From the NCBI GenBank assembly GCA_003314535.1, contig POSG01000002.1:372001-436000 (forward strand): 64,000 nt of DNA. The letters are read 5' to 3'. Every line of letters begins with the position of its first letter. The first letter of the stretch is position 1. This document shows, one piece after another, positions 35,240 through 45,367 of the stretch. The notes beneath the pieces are model-generated. The model was given only the letters and a program-made list of their open reading frames with translations. It was not told the DNA's origin and searched no databases. Source of the DNA: Geobacter sp. (GTDB lineage Bacteria; Desulfobacterota; Desulfuromonadia; Geobacterales; Geobacteraceae). The position numbers and the translations under genes were made by a program.

Positions 35240-35352
35240 ACAAAGGCCGGGCACACCAAAGGAACAACCTTCGGCAGCTCGGCCATCTTCGAGCTGAAGA
35301 CCCGTGGCTTTCCGCTCCTCCCTCGCGGGATGGTCGGCTTTATCGGGTTTTG
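35240..35352 (-). promoter_or_regulatory. GEMM-type cyclic-dinucleotide riboswitch upstream of the TPR/phosphoesterase operon
   Basis: Read on the minus strand: AAAGCCGACC, a short hairpin capped by the GNRA tetraloop GCGA, then GGAGCGGAAAGCC, ACGGGTCTT, a variable stem-loop, AAGATGGCC and TGCCGAAGG. Order and spacing match GEMM-I aptamers (P1b tetraloop, conserved AAAGCC, P2 GGGTC). The aptamer GGCCG can instead pair with CGGCC followed by TTT (about 35245), a possible terminator. Geobacter GEMM variants are known to sense c-di-GMP or 3',3'-cGAMP; ligand choice is not resolvable here. Confidence 0.7.
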
Positions 35353-35443
35353 CATGAATAAAATCTATCGTCGTGTCAACAGCTTGTCAAACATGCACAT
35401 CTCTTTCCGTCACGGTCTCTGCAAATTCTTTTCCGGTCACGTG

Positions 35444-35668
35444 CTACCATAGATCCGGACCGTTCTTAACCATCCCAGATATTATTATCTTAACACGCTG
35501 CAGTTTTCGTTCCCACGCTTCACGCTCTCCTCCGGAAGCTGCTTCGGTTCGTGCATGGATTTTCTGATAAAGGTCAGTGGCAAAAGTTTCAAGCAACGTG
35601 ATCGCTTCCCTGTCATTTGCCTCGACCGCAGCTTCCAGAGCATCAAGATACTTTTCCGTGGTTTCCAT
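35444..35668 (-). CDS. Small helical protein of unknown function
   Basis: 74 aa; ATG at 35668 after AAAGGAGCC. Predicted all-helical and charged (METTEKYLDALEAAVEANDR, GEREAWERKLQRVKIII). No cysteine and no membrane segment. No family recognised. Confidence 0.6.
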   Translation of the reverse strand: METTEKYLDALEAAVEANDREAITLLETFATDLYQKIHARTEAASGGEREAWERKLQRVKIIISGMVKNGPDLW

Positions 35669-35968
35669 GTTGAGGCTCCTTTTTTGCCCAAAGATTCTTT
35701 TACCTGGAAACATTTTACCGCAAAGTTCTATAAACATCACATTTATTTCAGACACGGACAAATTCCTGGAATACTGAAAGAAGCCAGGCGAAAAACGCAT
35801 GCGGCACTCCGGCAAATCGTACTTCCATGGCCTCTGAAAGGAATCTTGAATAAATCGCAAAAAGAGTGTTTTTGATTATCGCATCAATGTTGCTATAGTG
35901 AAAAACAGACAAGCAAGTCCCTTGCATATTTAACCGGCTGCGCAGACCTGCGCAACAGGAGCAAATCC

Positions 35969-36463
35969 ATGACAAGCATTCTGGACAGGGTAATATCCGG
36001 AGGGCAGACCGGAGTGGACCGGGCAGGTCTGGATGCGGCCATGGAGGCAGGAATACCGATAGGCGGCTACTGCCCCGAAGGCTGGCTGGCAGAAGACGGC
36101 ACAATCCCTGCCAAATATGCGCTGACCGAACTGTCATCTGGCGGATATGCCGCCCGGACCGAAAAAAATGTCATTGTGTCCGATGGAACCCTTATCCTCA
36201 ATATCGGCGAACTGTCCGACGGAACCAGGTACACTCTGGACTGCGCATTGAAGCACGGGAAACCGTTCCTGGTGGTCCAACTGGATGGTTATCCCGAAAC
36301 TGGCATTGTTACGCGCTGGTTGGAAGAGCATTCCATACGGATACTGAACATTGCCGGGCCACGGGCATCGAAACATCCGCAGGTGCATGAAATGGCATAT
36401 ATGTTCTTGCATCGCCTTTTCACCACGAAGACGCGGACACACATGCCAAATGACGGCATGTGA
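35969..36463 (+). CDS. Putative molybdenum carrier (MoCo-carrier/YpsA-SPS1 fold)
   Basis: 164 aa, RBS CAGGAGC. N-terminal signature VISGGQTGVDRAGLDAAMEAG followed by GGYCPEGWLAEDG, characteristic of the molybdenum-carrier-like family PF12694 (Rossmann-type fold related to TIGR00725/SLOG proteins). SDGTLILNIGELSDGT and GPRASKHP extend the match. Proposed to bind a nucleotide-derived ligand or molybdenum cofactor; the biochemical role is unproven. Confidence 0.8.
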   Translation: MTSILDRVISGGQTGVDRAGLDAAMEAGIPIGGYCPEGWLAEDGTIPAKYALTELSSGGYAARTEKNVIVSDGTLILNIGELSDGTRYTLDCALKHGKPFLVVQLDGYPETGIVTRWLEEHSIRILNIAGPRASKHPQVHEMAYMFLHRLFTTKTRTHMPNDGM

Positions 36464-36964
36464 TCCCAAACGGTCCGTGCATCCTCCTCCGAAGGTAATA
36501 TTATGACTATCAGATACCATCGCTCTCGGAAGAGCGGAGACCTGTGCGAGAACAACAAATTTGACTTAAATATAATTTTTTAAAAATACAAACTGCCGTT
36601 ATTTCTTTGACATGCAATATCTTACTTGATGTTGTAGTTTAATGTTACCTGGCCCAGGTTTCTTCTTCTCCCTGTTGTAATCGCTTTTCTCGGAACTTTG
36701 AATACTTGTGCCATCGCTCTACCAGTCTTTGCTACACATTCAGATTCCTCCGAAAAATTTCCCAATACTCTCGTTACTTCTAAAGTGTAGGCCATTCAAT
36801 CCGATACGTTCAATAATCGAGCAAAACAGAACTTTCCAGGAAAGCCCGCATCACCTGTCGTGGCGTGCAAACACTTATTCTATTATTTCCGATTGCCGGA
36901 TATCGTCGAGAAAACTGGCATCACAATACTGGTTGTTGAAGATGCTGAAATCAGGAGGAATCAG
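36464..36964. other. Long AT-rich intergenic region, nothing recognised
   Basis: 500 bp upstream of the chemoreceptor. A small hairpin (CGCTCT/AGAGCG near 36525) follows the molybdenum-carrier gene. AGGAGG at 36953-36958 is the RBS of the next gene. No riboswitch, clear promoter or convincing open frame was found. Confidence 0.4.
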
Positions 36965-38320
36965 GTGAAAAGCACACAGGAATCCGCATTATCGTCAAAT
37001 TCAAACAAAAAAGTTCCGGTTGACTTCAACAGCAACAAATCTGTCTTGGGAACCATTACCTCCAAAGCGCATGACTGTTACATGAAAATGAAGCTCCGGC
37101 ACAAAATAGCTGCCTTGGTAGTCTGCAACCTGCTTTTCACAGCTGCTGCGGGAGCGGCAGGCTTCTGCACGGCCAGCAACATATCCTCGCATGTATCCAC
37201 GGCTGGCAGGATCGGAGACTATCGGGAATTTATGGCTGCAATGATCGATAAGCTTCTCTTCACCAACGGAGTAATCTTCTCTGGCGCAGCAGTTCTCGGG
37301 ACAATACTGGGTTTCCTGGTTTTCAAGTCTGTTGCAGATCCCCTGGCGATTGTCTCGAAGGTCGTCGAGGCCGTGGAATCCGGGGATCTGACAGTGAGAG
37401 CGAACGTCCCGTATGGCGGAGGGATGGGAAAACTTGCCGTAAGGATAAACAGCATGGCTGACCAGACTCTGGGTGTTATCTGCAAGCTCTCGTCGGCAAT
37501 AGAACTTCTCGGAACGACCACTTCCAATTTGAAATCCAGTTCTGACAGCCTTGAACATGCGGTCGGCAGCGCCACGATGCAATCTGCATCGACCGCCTCC
37601 GCAGCAGAAGAATTGTACTCGACTGCAGAGGAAATCGCCAGGAACTGCTGCAGTGCTGCCGAAAGTGCAAAGCAGACGAGCATAGCGGCTCGAGAAAGCG
37701 AGAGAGTGATTCTGCAAACGGCTTCGATCATGGAGAGTCTGCACGAAGGATCGCTACAGACGTCTGACGTTGTCCAGAATCTTGGAAAAAGCTCCGATAG
37801 AATCGAAGAAATCATCGTTACGATCGAGCAGATCGCCGACCAGACCAATCTACTCGCTTTGAATGCTGCAATCGAGGCTGCACGTGCAGGCGATCATGGC
37901 AGAGGCTTCGCAGTGGTTGCAGACGAAGTGCGCAGGCTCGCGGAACGTACCTCATTGGCTACTAAAGAGATTTCCGGCATGATAAAGGATATCCAGAGCC
38001 AGACGAAAAGTGTCGTATTGTCAATGGATGAGGAGGCCAAAAAGGTAATACAAGGGGCTGATGAGGCACAGAAGTCAGGCCGGTCGGTTTCAGAAATATT
38101 GTCCCTTGTTTCGCAACTGGATGAAAAAGTCGCACAGATAGCCACGGCAGCAGAACAACAGTCAGCAACAACACGAGAAATGACGATGAATCTTCAACAC
38201 ATCTCTGAAGCGGTGTCTTCTGCGGATGACCAGGCCAAGAGCGGAATCCAGGAATCAATTTCTCTTTCAAGCCTATCCGATACATTAAAAACCATAGTCC
38301 ATCGGTACAAAGTCGTCTGA
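36965..38320 (+). CDS. Membrane-bound methyl-accepting chemotaxis protein
   Basis: 451 aa from GTG 36965, which has a perfect AGGAGG six bases upstream; the ATG at 36860 has none. Two membrane segments (about 48-70 and 100-122) enclose only about 30 periplasmic residues, so it cannot hold a normal ligand domain. HAMP follows, then the signalling hairpin ([39 protein letters not shown]). With so short a periplasmic part it may sense membrane or cytoplasmic state, or a partner protein. No C-terminal CheR-docking pentapeptide is present. Confidence 0.88.
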   Translation: MKSTQESALSSNSNKKVPVDFNSNKSVLGTITSKAHDCYMKMKLRHKIAALVVCNLLFTAAAGAAGFCTASNISSHVSTAGRIGDYREFMAAMIDKLLFTNGVIFSGAAVLGTILGFLVFKSVADPLAIVSKVVEAVESGDLTVRANVPYGGGMGKLAVRINSMADQTLGVICKLSSAIELLGTTTSNLKSSSDSLEHAVGSATMQSASTASAAEELYSTAEEIARNCCSAAESAKQTSIAARESERVILQTASIMESLHEGSLQTSDVVQNLGKSSDRIEEIIVTIEQIADQTNLLALNAAIEAARAGDHGRGFAVVADEVRRLAERTSLATKEISGMIKDIQSQTKSVVLSMDEEAKKVIQGADEAQKSGRSVSEILSLVSQLDEKVAQIATAAEQQSATTREMTMNLQHISEAVSSADDQAKSGIQESISLSSLSDTLKTIVHRYKVV

Positions 38321-38450
38321 CTTCAGGCAGGGATTAAACTCACCATAACAATTCTTTAATCCAGGGGCAGCCAATATTCTGCTCTTGGTATCCTGGAAAG
38401 CATTACCGGTTAATGCCTGAGAGTGATGGACTGACTCCCCGGCATTCTAC

Positions 38451-39125
38451 CTAACCTTCATCCTTGAATATATATCCCTGGCCCCGCACGGTATGTATAA
38501 ACTTCCGGTCTCGTCCCTTATCGATCTTCTTCCTCAGGTAATTGACGTAAACGTCTATGATATTGGTAAATGTATCGAAACCGCCTTCCCATATGGCATC
38601 GGCGATCATGTTCCGGGAAACAACCTGGTTCTGGTGTCGGACCAGGTATTCCAGGAGTTCGTATTCCTTGCCCGTAAATTCGATTTCCTTTTCATTCAGC
38701 CACACCCTGTGTTTGACCGGATCGAGGCAAAGATCCCCGAAAAAAATTTTAGCGCCCCGGTCCCGGCCGGCCCTGCGCTGGAGAGCCTTCACCCGCGCTA
38801 TAAGTTCGGTGATTGCAAAAGGTTTCTTCAAATAGTCGTCAGCTCCCGCGTCAAGGCCGGCGACAATATCTTCAACCTTATTCCTTCCTGAAACAACCAG
38901 AACTGGCGTCAATATCCTTTTCCCACGCATTTCCTCCAAGAAAGTGAGTCCGCCCCTGTTCGTAAGCATCAAGTCAAGGATGATGATGCCGAAAGAACCC
39001 ATCAGAACTTTTTGATGACCTTCCTCTCCATCGCATGCGACTTCGACTTCGTATCCCTCATCTTCAAGCCCTCGCTTAATGAATTTGGCGATCTTTTTTT
39101 CGTCTTCAACTACGAGAATCTTCAT
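38451..39125 (-). CDS. OmpR/PhoB-family response regulator (orphan)
   Basis: 224 aa; start at 39125 (MKILVVEDEKK) with GGAG upstream; the longer frame to 39284 has no family match. Receiver acidic pair E8-D9, acceptor Asp in IIILDLMLTNRGG, and K in DYLKKPF. The C-terminal winged helix ends in DVYVNYLRKKIDKGRDRKFI and TVRGQGYIF. There is no kinase gene adjacent, so its partner is encoded elsewhere. Confidence 0.9.
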   Translation of the reverse strand: MKILVVEDEKKIAKFIKRGLEDEGYEVEVACDGEEGHQKVLMGSFGIIILDLMLTNRGGLTFLEEMRGKRILTPVLVVSGRNKVEDIVAGLDAGADDYLKKPFAITELIARVKALQRRAGRDRGAKIFFGDLCLDPVKHRVWLNEKEIEFTGKEYELLEYLVRHQNQVVSRNMIADAIWEGGFDTFTNIIDVYVNYLRKKIDKGRDRKFIHTVRGQGYIFKDEG

Positions 39126-39488
39126 TCGTTTACTCCGATGAGTGAGATAGTGCTCCCTGGATCCATTTAAGACCAGCGACTCCCTGCTGCTCCAGTCAAC
39201 CCGATCTGTCTTGGGTTTGTATAATTCATTAGTATTAATACTGCGAGTTACATCGTTAGTCAACTTTTCTAATGCAATACACAATCCGATCTGACAGGTA
39301 CAAGTAACGGCACTAATACATCCAAACCAAATGCTTTACAACTGTCGCTGTCGTGATACAGATGCTGCGGCTACAGGTTGTAACTGCGGCAAAATTAGCT
39401 TCACATTCAAGAACGGAAAAACACCATATACACAAACAAACATATAATAATAAGTGGTTAGATAAATTTTATCCGGAATCACGGGATT
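39126..39488. other. Intergenic region between divergent regulator and transporter genes
   Basis: AT-rich; it should hold the promoter of the OmpR-type gene. No repeat, RNA gene or open frame is supported. Confidence 0.35.
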
Positions 39489-39600
39489 TGGCACAAACCT
39501 TGGAGTTGTACGCATGGGATGACAAATGCCATTTGTCAAACCTCCATAATTTATTTGGGGCAGTTCTGTATTCTTATCCTCAGGGCTGCCCCCTTTTTCT
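39489..39600 (+). promoter_or_regulatory. Sigma-54-like promoter and attenuated leader of the AEC transporter gene
   Basis: TGGCACAAACCTTGGA (39489-39504) matches sigma-54 except for GG in place of GC at -12. The leader then has GACAAAT/ATTTGTC, a perfect 7-bp hairpin (about 39521-39537), followed by GGGGCAG pairing with CTGCCCC and a T run (about 39557-39597), a plausible terminator ahead of the gene. A further GCGCAA/TTGCGC hairpin follows. The AAAG hexaloop of the nif leaders is absent. Confidence 0.45.
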
Positions 39601-39693
39601 GCGCAAACAGTTGCGCCACGGCTTTCAGGTCATTACTTGCGCCATATCGCATGATTGCGGCAAAGCAAGGTACAGAATTGCGGAGTTCCGGCC

Positions 39694-40608
39694 ATGCCGG
39701 TTTTGGAACGTATCATAAGGATTATCTTGCCAGTCTTCATAATCGTGGTCTCCGGCTATGTCTATGCCCGCTTGCGCGGAGACGCCGTCAAAGTGGACAT
39801 GACGGCGGTCAACAGAGTAAGCATGGATGTGCTCTGCCCTTTGCTGGTATTTTCCGCTTTGGCAGGCAAGGACTTCGATCTTGTTCACAACGGCATCCTG
39901 GTCCTGGCAGGGGCCTTGATTTCATTCGGATCCGGGCTACTGGCCCTGCCCTTATGCCGCCTGCTTGGCTACGATGCCCGCAGCTTCGTTCCACCGATGA
40001 TGTACAACAATTGCGGCAACATGGGATTGCCGCTGGCGGCGCTGGCTTTTGGCACGACCGGCCTGGCATCAGCGGCCGCAATGTTCATGGCCGGCAGTCT
40101 TGTCTATTTCTCGTTTGGCATAAGGATAATCGAAGCCGGCCGCAAGGGAGCACAGACTTCATTCTTCAGGCTCCTTGCCAGCCCGATGATGACCGCCATG
40201 ATTGCCGGAATTATCGTTTCCCTGGTTCGAATTCCCCTGCCGGGCACTTTGCTTCAGGCTTTGAAAATGTTGGGCGAGGCATGCATCCCGATTATGCTTT
40301 TTGCGCTTGGCGTACGCATGATCGATGTCAGTTTCCGGTGCTGGCAAATCGGTCTCGTAGGCGCCGTCGCATGTCCGCTGACCGGGCTGGCGACTGCCTG
40401 GATCCTGGACGAATTGCTGACCATGACCGAACTCCAGCGCGGGCAGATATATCTGTACGCCGCATTGCCGCCAGCAGTGTTCTGCTTCATGGTGGCGGAG
40501 AAATATAAACAAGAACCGGACAAGGTTGCTGCAATTGTGTTGCTGGGGAACCTGGCGGCCATGGTGTTTGTCCCGTTGGGATTGTGGCTGGGATTGCGGG
40601 CCGCCTGA
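39694..40608 (+). CDS. AEC-family (auxin efflux carrier type) permease
   Basis: 304 aa; start at 39694 (MPVLERIIRIILPVFIIVVS). About ten hydrophobic segments in two halves, with the AEC-typical MMYNNCGNMGLPLAALAFG and MLFALGVRMIDVSF. In bacteria such carriers export or import small organic acids. It lies behind a leader with a possible attenuator. The RBS is poor. Confidence 0.85.
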   Translation: MPVLERIIRIILPVFIIVVSGYVYARLRGDAVKVDMTAVNRVSMDVLCPLLVFSALAGKDFDLVHNGILVLAGALISFGSGLLALPLCRLLGYDARSFVPPMMYNNCGNMGLPLAALAFGTTGLASAAAMFMAGSLVYFSFGIRIIEAGRKGAQTSFFRLLASPMMTAMIAGIIVSLVRIPLPGTLLQALKMLGEACIPIMLFALGVRMIDVSFRCWQIGLVGAVACPLTGLATAWILDELLTMTELQRGQIYLYAALPPAVFCFMVAEKYKQEPDKVAAIVLLGNLAAMVFVPLGLWLGLRAA

Positions 40609-40710
40609 TGCGCTCGTCGCAAAAAAGAACTGCCCTGTTTCAAAAGCGCTTGCAGGGACAAAAATTGAACTGGTTGCGAAGTTCCCGGGATAATGCTGGA
40701 GAGCGGCAAA

Positions 40711-42321
40711 TCATCGCAATTTGTCCGCCAGCTTGTTTCTGAAACATTCGACCACATCGGGATCGAATTGGGTGCCGGCCCCCTTTTCAAGCACTTTCAA
40801 CGCTTTCCGGACTGTGAAACCCTTCTTATAGGGCCTGTCGGATACCATGGCGTCAAAAGCGTCGGCCACTGCAACGATTCTGGCCTGAAGCGGAATTTCC
40901 ACCCCCTTCAGACCGTCGGGGTATCCGCCGCCATCGTACCGTTCGTGGTGATGGCGGATGGTAGGTAGAATATCCTGCAACTGTTCGATGGGGGACAGGA
41001 TAGCCACGCCTTTCTCCGGATGCTGCAGCATCGGGGGAAATTCTTCATCGGAAATCTTGTCCGGTTTCTCCAGCAGAGCCTCCAGTATTCCGATCTTGCC
41101 TATATCGTGCAGCAAGCCGGCTATCCTGATCTGTTCCACGGACAGTTCCGAAAGTCCCATCTCTTCCGCAAGTGCCGCGGCGATGTTCATGACCCGCTCC
41201 GAGTGGCCCTTCGTCCACGGCGACTTGGCGTCTATAGCGTTGGCAAGGCTCGATACCGTGCTTATGAAAAGGCTCCTCATGTCCTCGTACAGCTTGGCGT
41301 TTTCCAGTGCAACGGATATCTGGGACGCGATCTTCTCGACCACAAAAGCCTCCTCGCCGGCAAAGCCCCCCGGATGGCGGTCCCCCACCAGAAGCACTCC
41401 CTTTGCCTTGCCCCGGCTTATAAGGGGAACGGCAAGCAGCGTGGCCAGGCCGGCTTCGGAGAGTATCCGGTCAAGGGGGCCCGGTTTATTCAGCACACCG
41501 AGGGCCTCGACGGAAACCGTTTTCCCCTTGTTCAGGGCATTTCCCGCCACAGAGTGATACAGGGACAGCCGCGCGCCGGTGCGCATCACCGGCACGGAGC
41601 ACCCTTCTTTCCAATGGGATAATGTTACGACAAAGCCGTTTTTCTCTTCCTGTATTATGACGACCATGGCACACGAAACAGTGCGCTCGATTCCCTGGAT
41701 CGCCTTTTCAAAAATCTTTTCCCTGCTCAGCGTTGAAGAAATGGCCTTGTTTATCTCATCCAGCGTCAGGATGGTGTCCACCCTTTTCGCCAGTTCAATT
41801 GCCGTGTCCAGGGTTTCGTCATAAAGGCGCATATGACTGACGGATAAGGCAGCGTTCGAGGCCATACCCTTGATGAGCTTGATGCCTTTTTCCGTAAAAG
41901 GGGGAAGAGTATTGGGCCGCGCGACAAAGATCGTTCCCAGCACCTGATTCCGGACGATCATTGGGACTGCAAGCAGGGTCAATTCCTCCAGGAGCTTGCG
42001 GCATGAAGGGTTCACCATGTCCGACGTGCCTGTATCAGTTATGAGCAGGTGCTGCTTTTTCAAGAGCATGGACTTGAAAACCGGCAATTTGTCCGGATTA
42101 AGCGGGGTGTTTTCGAAGAGCCTGATGTAGCGCTGGGGCAAGCCGTACCCCCTGGCTGGGGTAAACCCCTGGAGTTCCCTGTCAAAAAAATATACCAGCG
42201 CCCACCTGATATCGGCTATATTCTTCAACAGGATGGAGGAAGTCTTGATCACGTCCTCCAGGTCACTCAGCTTGCCAAGCCTGGCAACCTTTTTCAGCAT
42301 CTTTCCATAGGCATCCTGCAT
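40711..42321 (-). CDS. GAF-domain HD-GYP cyclic-di-GMP phosphodiesterase
   Basis: 536 aa from ATG 42321 (ACGGGGATT upstream); a GTG at 42366 would add 15 residues. Two GAF domains (about 35-185 and 215-345) precede an HD-GYP domain: HSERVMNIAAALAEEMGL, HDIGKIGI, HPEKGVAIL, HHERYDGGGYPDGLKG and AVADAFDAMVSDRPYKKG. The HD and GYP (here GYPDGL) residues are complete, so it should hydrolyse c-di-GMP or cGAMP. It is cytoplasmic. This is relevant to the GEMM-type riboswitches in this window. Confidence 0.92.
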   Translation of the reverse strand: MQDAYGKMLKKVARLGKLSDLEDVIKTSSILLKNIADIRWALVYFFDRELQGFTPARGYGLPQRYIRLFENTPLNPDKLPVFKSMLLKKQHLLITDTGTSDMVNPSCRKLLEELTLLAVPMIVRNQVLGTIFVARPNTLPPFTEKGIKLIKGMASNAALSVSHMRLYDETLDTAIELAKRVDTILTLDEINKAISSTLSREKIFEKAIQGIERTVSCAMVVIIQEEKNGFVVTLSHWKEGCSVPVMRTGARLSLYHSVAGNALNKGKTVSVEALGVLNKPGPLDRILSEAGLATLLAVPLISRGKAKGVLLVGDRHPGGFAGEEAFVVEKIASQISVALENAKLYEDMRSLFISTVSSLANAIDAKSPWTKGHSERVMNIAAALAEEMGLSELSVEQIRIAGLLHDIGKIGILEALLEKPDKISDEEFPPMLQHPEKGVAILSPIEQLQDILPTIRHHHERYDGGGYPDGLKGVEIPLQARIVAVADAFDAMVSDRPYKKGFTVRKALKVLEKGAGTQFDPDVVECFRNKLADKLR

Positions 42322-42577
42322 GCGAATCCCCGTTTCCCGCCTGGAGCGCTTTGATACGATAGACACCGCCTGCCAAAGGACATGCAGTATCCCCTTCCAT
42401 GCGCCGTACCCACATCAATTTTAGCAGGAGCCATGCAGTTGGCAAAATCGTTTGGAACAGGGGCGAAATGTCCCGTCATGTTCGCAGCGCAGGAAAAAGC
42501 CTCCGCTAAACAAACTCACACTTCTTATCAAACTCTTCGCAAAACGGTGGGGGAAGTTCGTTTCCTATCCAATTTTC

Positions 42578-44593
42578 CTACGAATCCAGCACTGATTTTT
42601 CCGGGAATATAATGGAAATAATGGTGCCGGTCTGTTCAACTCTTGCAGTCATCCGGCCTCTCAACTGCCTGACGAGCGTATTAACAAGCTGTAGACCCAG
42701 CGTATGAGTGTTTTCATAATCGATCCATGACGGAATACCCACGCCGGTATCGGCGACTGTAAGCGAAATCCAACGCTTTTCGTCAATGGTAAAGCAGATT
42801 AAAATCTCCCCGCGGCGGTTATCGGGAAAAGCGTGTTTCATGGCATTGGAGACCAGTTCGTTGATGATCAGGCCGCAAGGAATCGCCCTGTCAATGTCCA
42901 TAGCGAAATCATTTACATCCACTTTTAGGGAGATCCTCCTGCTTTCCAATTCATAGGAAGCGATCAAGTGCTGCGTCAGGTCCCTGATGTATTCACCGAA
43001 ATGAATGGAGGAAAAATCCTTCGACTCGTACAGCATTCCATGGATCAAGGCCATGGACCTGACGCGGTTCTGGCTCTCCCTGAAATAGTTGCGCGACTGT
43101 TCGTCCGGAATTGAGTCCGATTGCAGATCGAGCAGAGAGCAAATGATCTGCAAGTTGTTCTTAACGCGATGATGTACCTCCTTCAGCAGAATCACCTTTT
43201 CCGCGAGGGCCGAACGCACCTTTTCCTCCGCCCGTTTGGTCTCTGTTATATCGACAAACGTGGCAATCCCAGCAGGTTTGCCCTGATAATCGATGCAGCC
43301 TGCAGAGACGATCATCCATCCCTCTTCCCCATTCTTTTTTACGAATCTGAGTTCGTACTGGGCCGGAACCAGCTCACCACGCTGTCTGGCTCTTTCATTA
43401 TCAATCATCATCCCGCGATCATCTGGATGGACCCATTCCCAGGATTTCATCCCCAAAAGCTCAATTCCGCTGTAACCGAACAAACGGACGGTCGAAGGAT
43501 TTGCGTAGACGAGCATATCCCCCTGATAGACGATTATGGCAGCCGGAGAGGTTTCCGCCAGCACGCGGAACTTCTCCTCGCTCTCCCTGAGCGCCTCTTC
43601 GGCCCATTTTCGCTCCGTGACGTTGATGACAAGCACGGAAACCTGGCCTTTGGCCGGCTGGTAGGCATACGTCTCGAAATAGGCGCTATATTCATTTGAA
43701 CAAAACGAATATGTGCAAGGTTCTCCGGTAAGAGCGACATTAAAGTAATTGTCCAGCCATTGGGTTGTGTCAACCGGCACCAATTCCTTGTACCGTTTGC
43801 CGATGATCTGATCACGCCCAACTCCGAGCATCTCCGCAAATTTCGGGTTGGCCTCCAGATACCGGTAATCGCAAGGATTGCCTTTATCATCATAAATAAG
43901 CTCGGAGAGATAGAAACCCTCGTTGAGCGACATGAACAAAGTCCTGAACTTCTCTTCGCTTTGATGTATTGCTTCCTCAGCTTTCCTGCGCTCTGATATG
44001 TCCCTTATAACGGCAATTATGCCATCAGAATCATTCAGCGAAACCCTTGTCAATGATACTTCGGCCCAGAACAATTCCCCGTTTTTTTTACGTGTATGCC
44101 ATTCAAAACACTGCAACGACTCGCCCTTGGATTTGCTAAGTTTCTCGAAAACATCTGCCGGCGAATATGGCGGCATGCCATCAGATAACTGGTCTATGTC
44201 CACTGAAAGCGCTTCATTAGGTTCATAACCGTAAACCTCCAGCATCCGGTTATTGATGTCCACTATTCGGCCATTCGCTGCATCATGAACAATAATGGCT
44301 TCGTTTGTTGCGTTGAAGATCGCCTGATAGTATTTCATGCTTTCGTTCAGTCGATCTTCCGCTGCAGCCAATCGTTTTACATATCGGTTGATCAGGAAGT
44401 ACAGAAGCCCTGCTGTGCAAAGGATAAAGAAAGAGCCCTTGACGACAGCAACTTTAACCAACATTGTTCGATCATGTACAAACCAATCGACTACCGTATC
44501 AGAGCCATATACCCAGAAGATACCGAACAGGATATAAATAGCTATTATCTTAACCGTTTCCGCCCTGCCTTTTTGATCAAATCGAGAAATCAC
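42578..44593 (-). CDS. PAS-domain sensor kinase of HisKA_2/HATPase type
   Basis: 671 aa from GTG 44593, which has AGGAG six bases upstream; a longer ATG start at 44668 is not excluded. Two membrane helices (about 14-34 and 45-70) are followed by three PAS domains (residue ~85 onward, ~230, ~355), then HisKA_2 with the phospho-acceptor in LKEVHHRVKNNLQIICSLL and HATPase boxes (LIINELVSNAMKHAF, VADTGVGIP). Kinases of this group often act on RNA-antiterminator or partner response regulators. No receiver gene is adjacent. Confidence 0.88.
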   Translation of the reverse strand: MISRFDQKGRAETVKIIAIYILFGIFWVYGSDTVVDWFVHDRTMLVKVAVVKGSFFILCTAGLLYFLINRYVKRLAAAEDRLNESMKYYQAIFNATNEAIIVHDAANGRIVDINNRMLEVYGYEPNEALSVDIDQLSDGMPPYSPADVFEKLSKSKGESLQCFEWHTRKKNGELFWAEVSLTRVSLNDSDGIIAVIRDISERRKAEEAIHQSEEKFRTLFMSLNEGFYLSELIYDDKGNPCDYRYLEANPKFAEMLGVGRDQIIGKRYKELVPVDTTQWLDNYFNVALTGEPCTYSFCSNEYSAYFETYAYQPAKGQVSVLVINVTERKWAEEALRESEEKFRVLAETSPAAIIVYQGDMLVYANPSTVRLFGYSGIELLGMKSWEWVHPDDRGMMIDNERARQRGELVPAQYELRFVKKNGEEGWMIVSAGCIDYQGKPAGIATFVDITETKRAEEKVRSALAEKVILLKEVHHRVKNNLQIICSLLDLQSDSIPDEQSRNYFRESQNRVRSMALIHGMLYESKDFSSIHFGEYIRDLTQHLIASYELESRRISLKVDVNDFAMDIDRAIPCGLIINELVSNAMKHAFPDNRRGEILICFTIDEKRWISLTVADTGVGIPSWIDYENTHTLGLQLVNTLVRQLRGRMTARVEQTGTIISIIFPEKSVLDS

Positions 44594-44606
44594 TGAGCGC
44601 TCCTGT

Positions 44607-44864
44607 TCATGTGCCAGGGTCCTTCCTGGAACCCCCGTCCATGGCTGAAAATACCCGGTCTCTTTCAAAAGGTACTCGAACGGGCGGCTTTTTCAATCCG
44701 AAACCCCGCACCCTGCGCTTCAGCATCCTCTCAAACGACCACTGAAAGCTCATCGGCGGTGAAGAAACGGCGCGGTTCGAGATGGCGGACGAAGTGGAAC
44801 CGAACTGACCTCCCCCCTGAAATACGGTCAGCGCAAACGTAAAGATTGCCAACAAAACCCCCAA
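44607..44864 (-). CDS. Possible small membrane-anchored protein upstream of the kinase
   Basis: 85 aa in a frame that ends 13 bases before the kinase GTG. It begins with a non-ATG codon (TTG) and a hydrophobic segment (GVLLAIFTFALTVF), then a basic C-terminal half. No family recognised and a weak RBS. It may be only a chance frame. Confidence 0.3.
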   Translation of the reverse strand: MGVLLAIFTFALTVFQGGGQFGSTSSAISNRAVSSPPMSFQWSFERMLKRRVRGFGLKKPPVRVPFERDRVFSAMDGGSRKDPGT

Positions 44865-45199
44865 CTCGTTTTAACATCGCGAACTCGTAAAATTTAGATT
44901 GTAACCAATTTCACACCATTATAGTCACTAAATTTACCGGATCGCGCTCTTCACATGATGAAAGTGGGAATCAGGAAATAAAGGCAAACCTGAAAATTAT
45001 CCTGCAAGGTACAAGACCGGCGAAGAATTCCTCCAAACGGGACACTGATGCGGTCTTTTTTGCAGGTCATGGGAACCACATTCCCAAGTGTCAAAAAATA
45101 TTTTGCAATTTCGTTATATATCATTCTATAGTGCGCCATTCTCCAAAATGCTGTAATAGAAAAAGGCAATGCTTTCGTCTTCCGGGAAAGGCCTGTTTG
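44865..45199. other. Intergenic region, nothing recognised
   Basis: AT-rich stretch between divergent units; it must contain the promoter of the small genes at 45200. No riboswitch or repeat was seen. Confidence 0.35.
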
Positions 45200-45349
45200 A
45201 TGCTTTGCGTAAATTGCTATGCCTATGAATTGAACGAGATACAAGTTGATTACTATGTATACAACGAGTGCGGATTGTTCAACGTTGTTTTGAGAGACAT
45301 GACTGTCAGATCGTGCCCCTATTGCAACTGCGGGCACGTATTCGAATGA
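45200..45349 (+). CDS. Small cysteine-rich zinc-ribbon-like protein
   Basis: 49 aa; ATG at 45200 with GGGAAAGG upstream. CVNCYAYE near the start and CPYCNCG near the end form two CxxC-type pairs, suggesting one zinc site. The middle (YYVYNECGLFNVVLRDM) resembles YgiT-like N-terminal zinc fingers but is too short to assign. Followed after 18 bp by a second small gene. Confidence 0.55.
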   Translation: MLCVNCYAYELNEIQVDYYVYNECGLFNVVLRDMTVRSCPYCNCGHVFE

Positions 45350-45367
45350 AGAAACTGCGAGGGAGAA

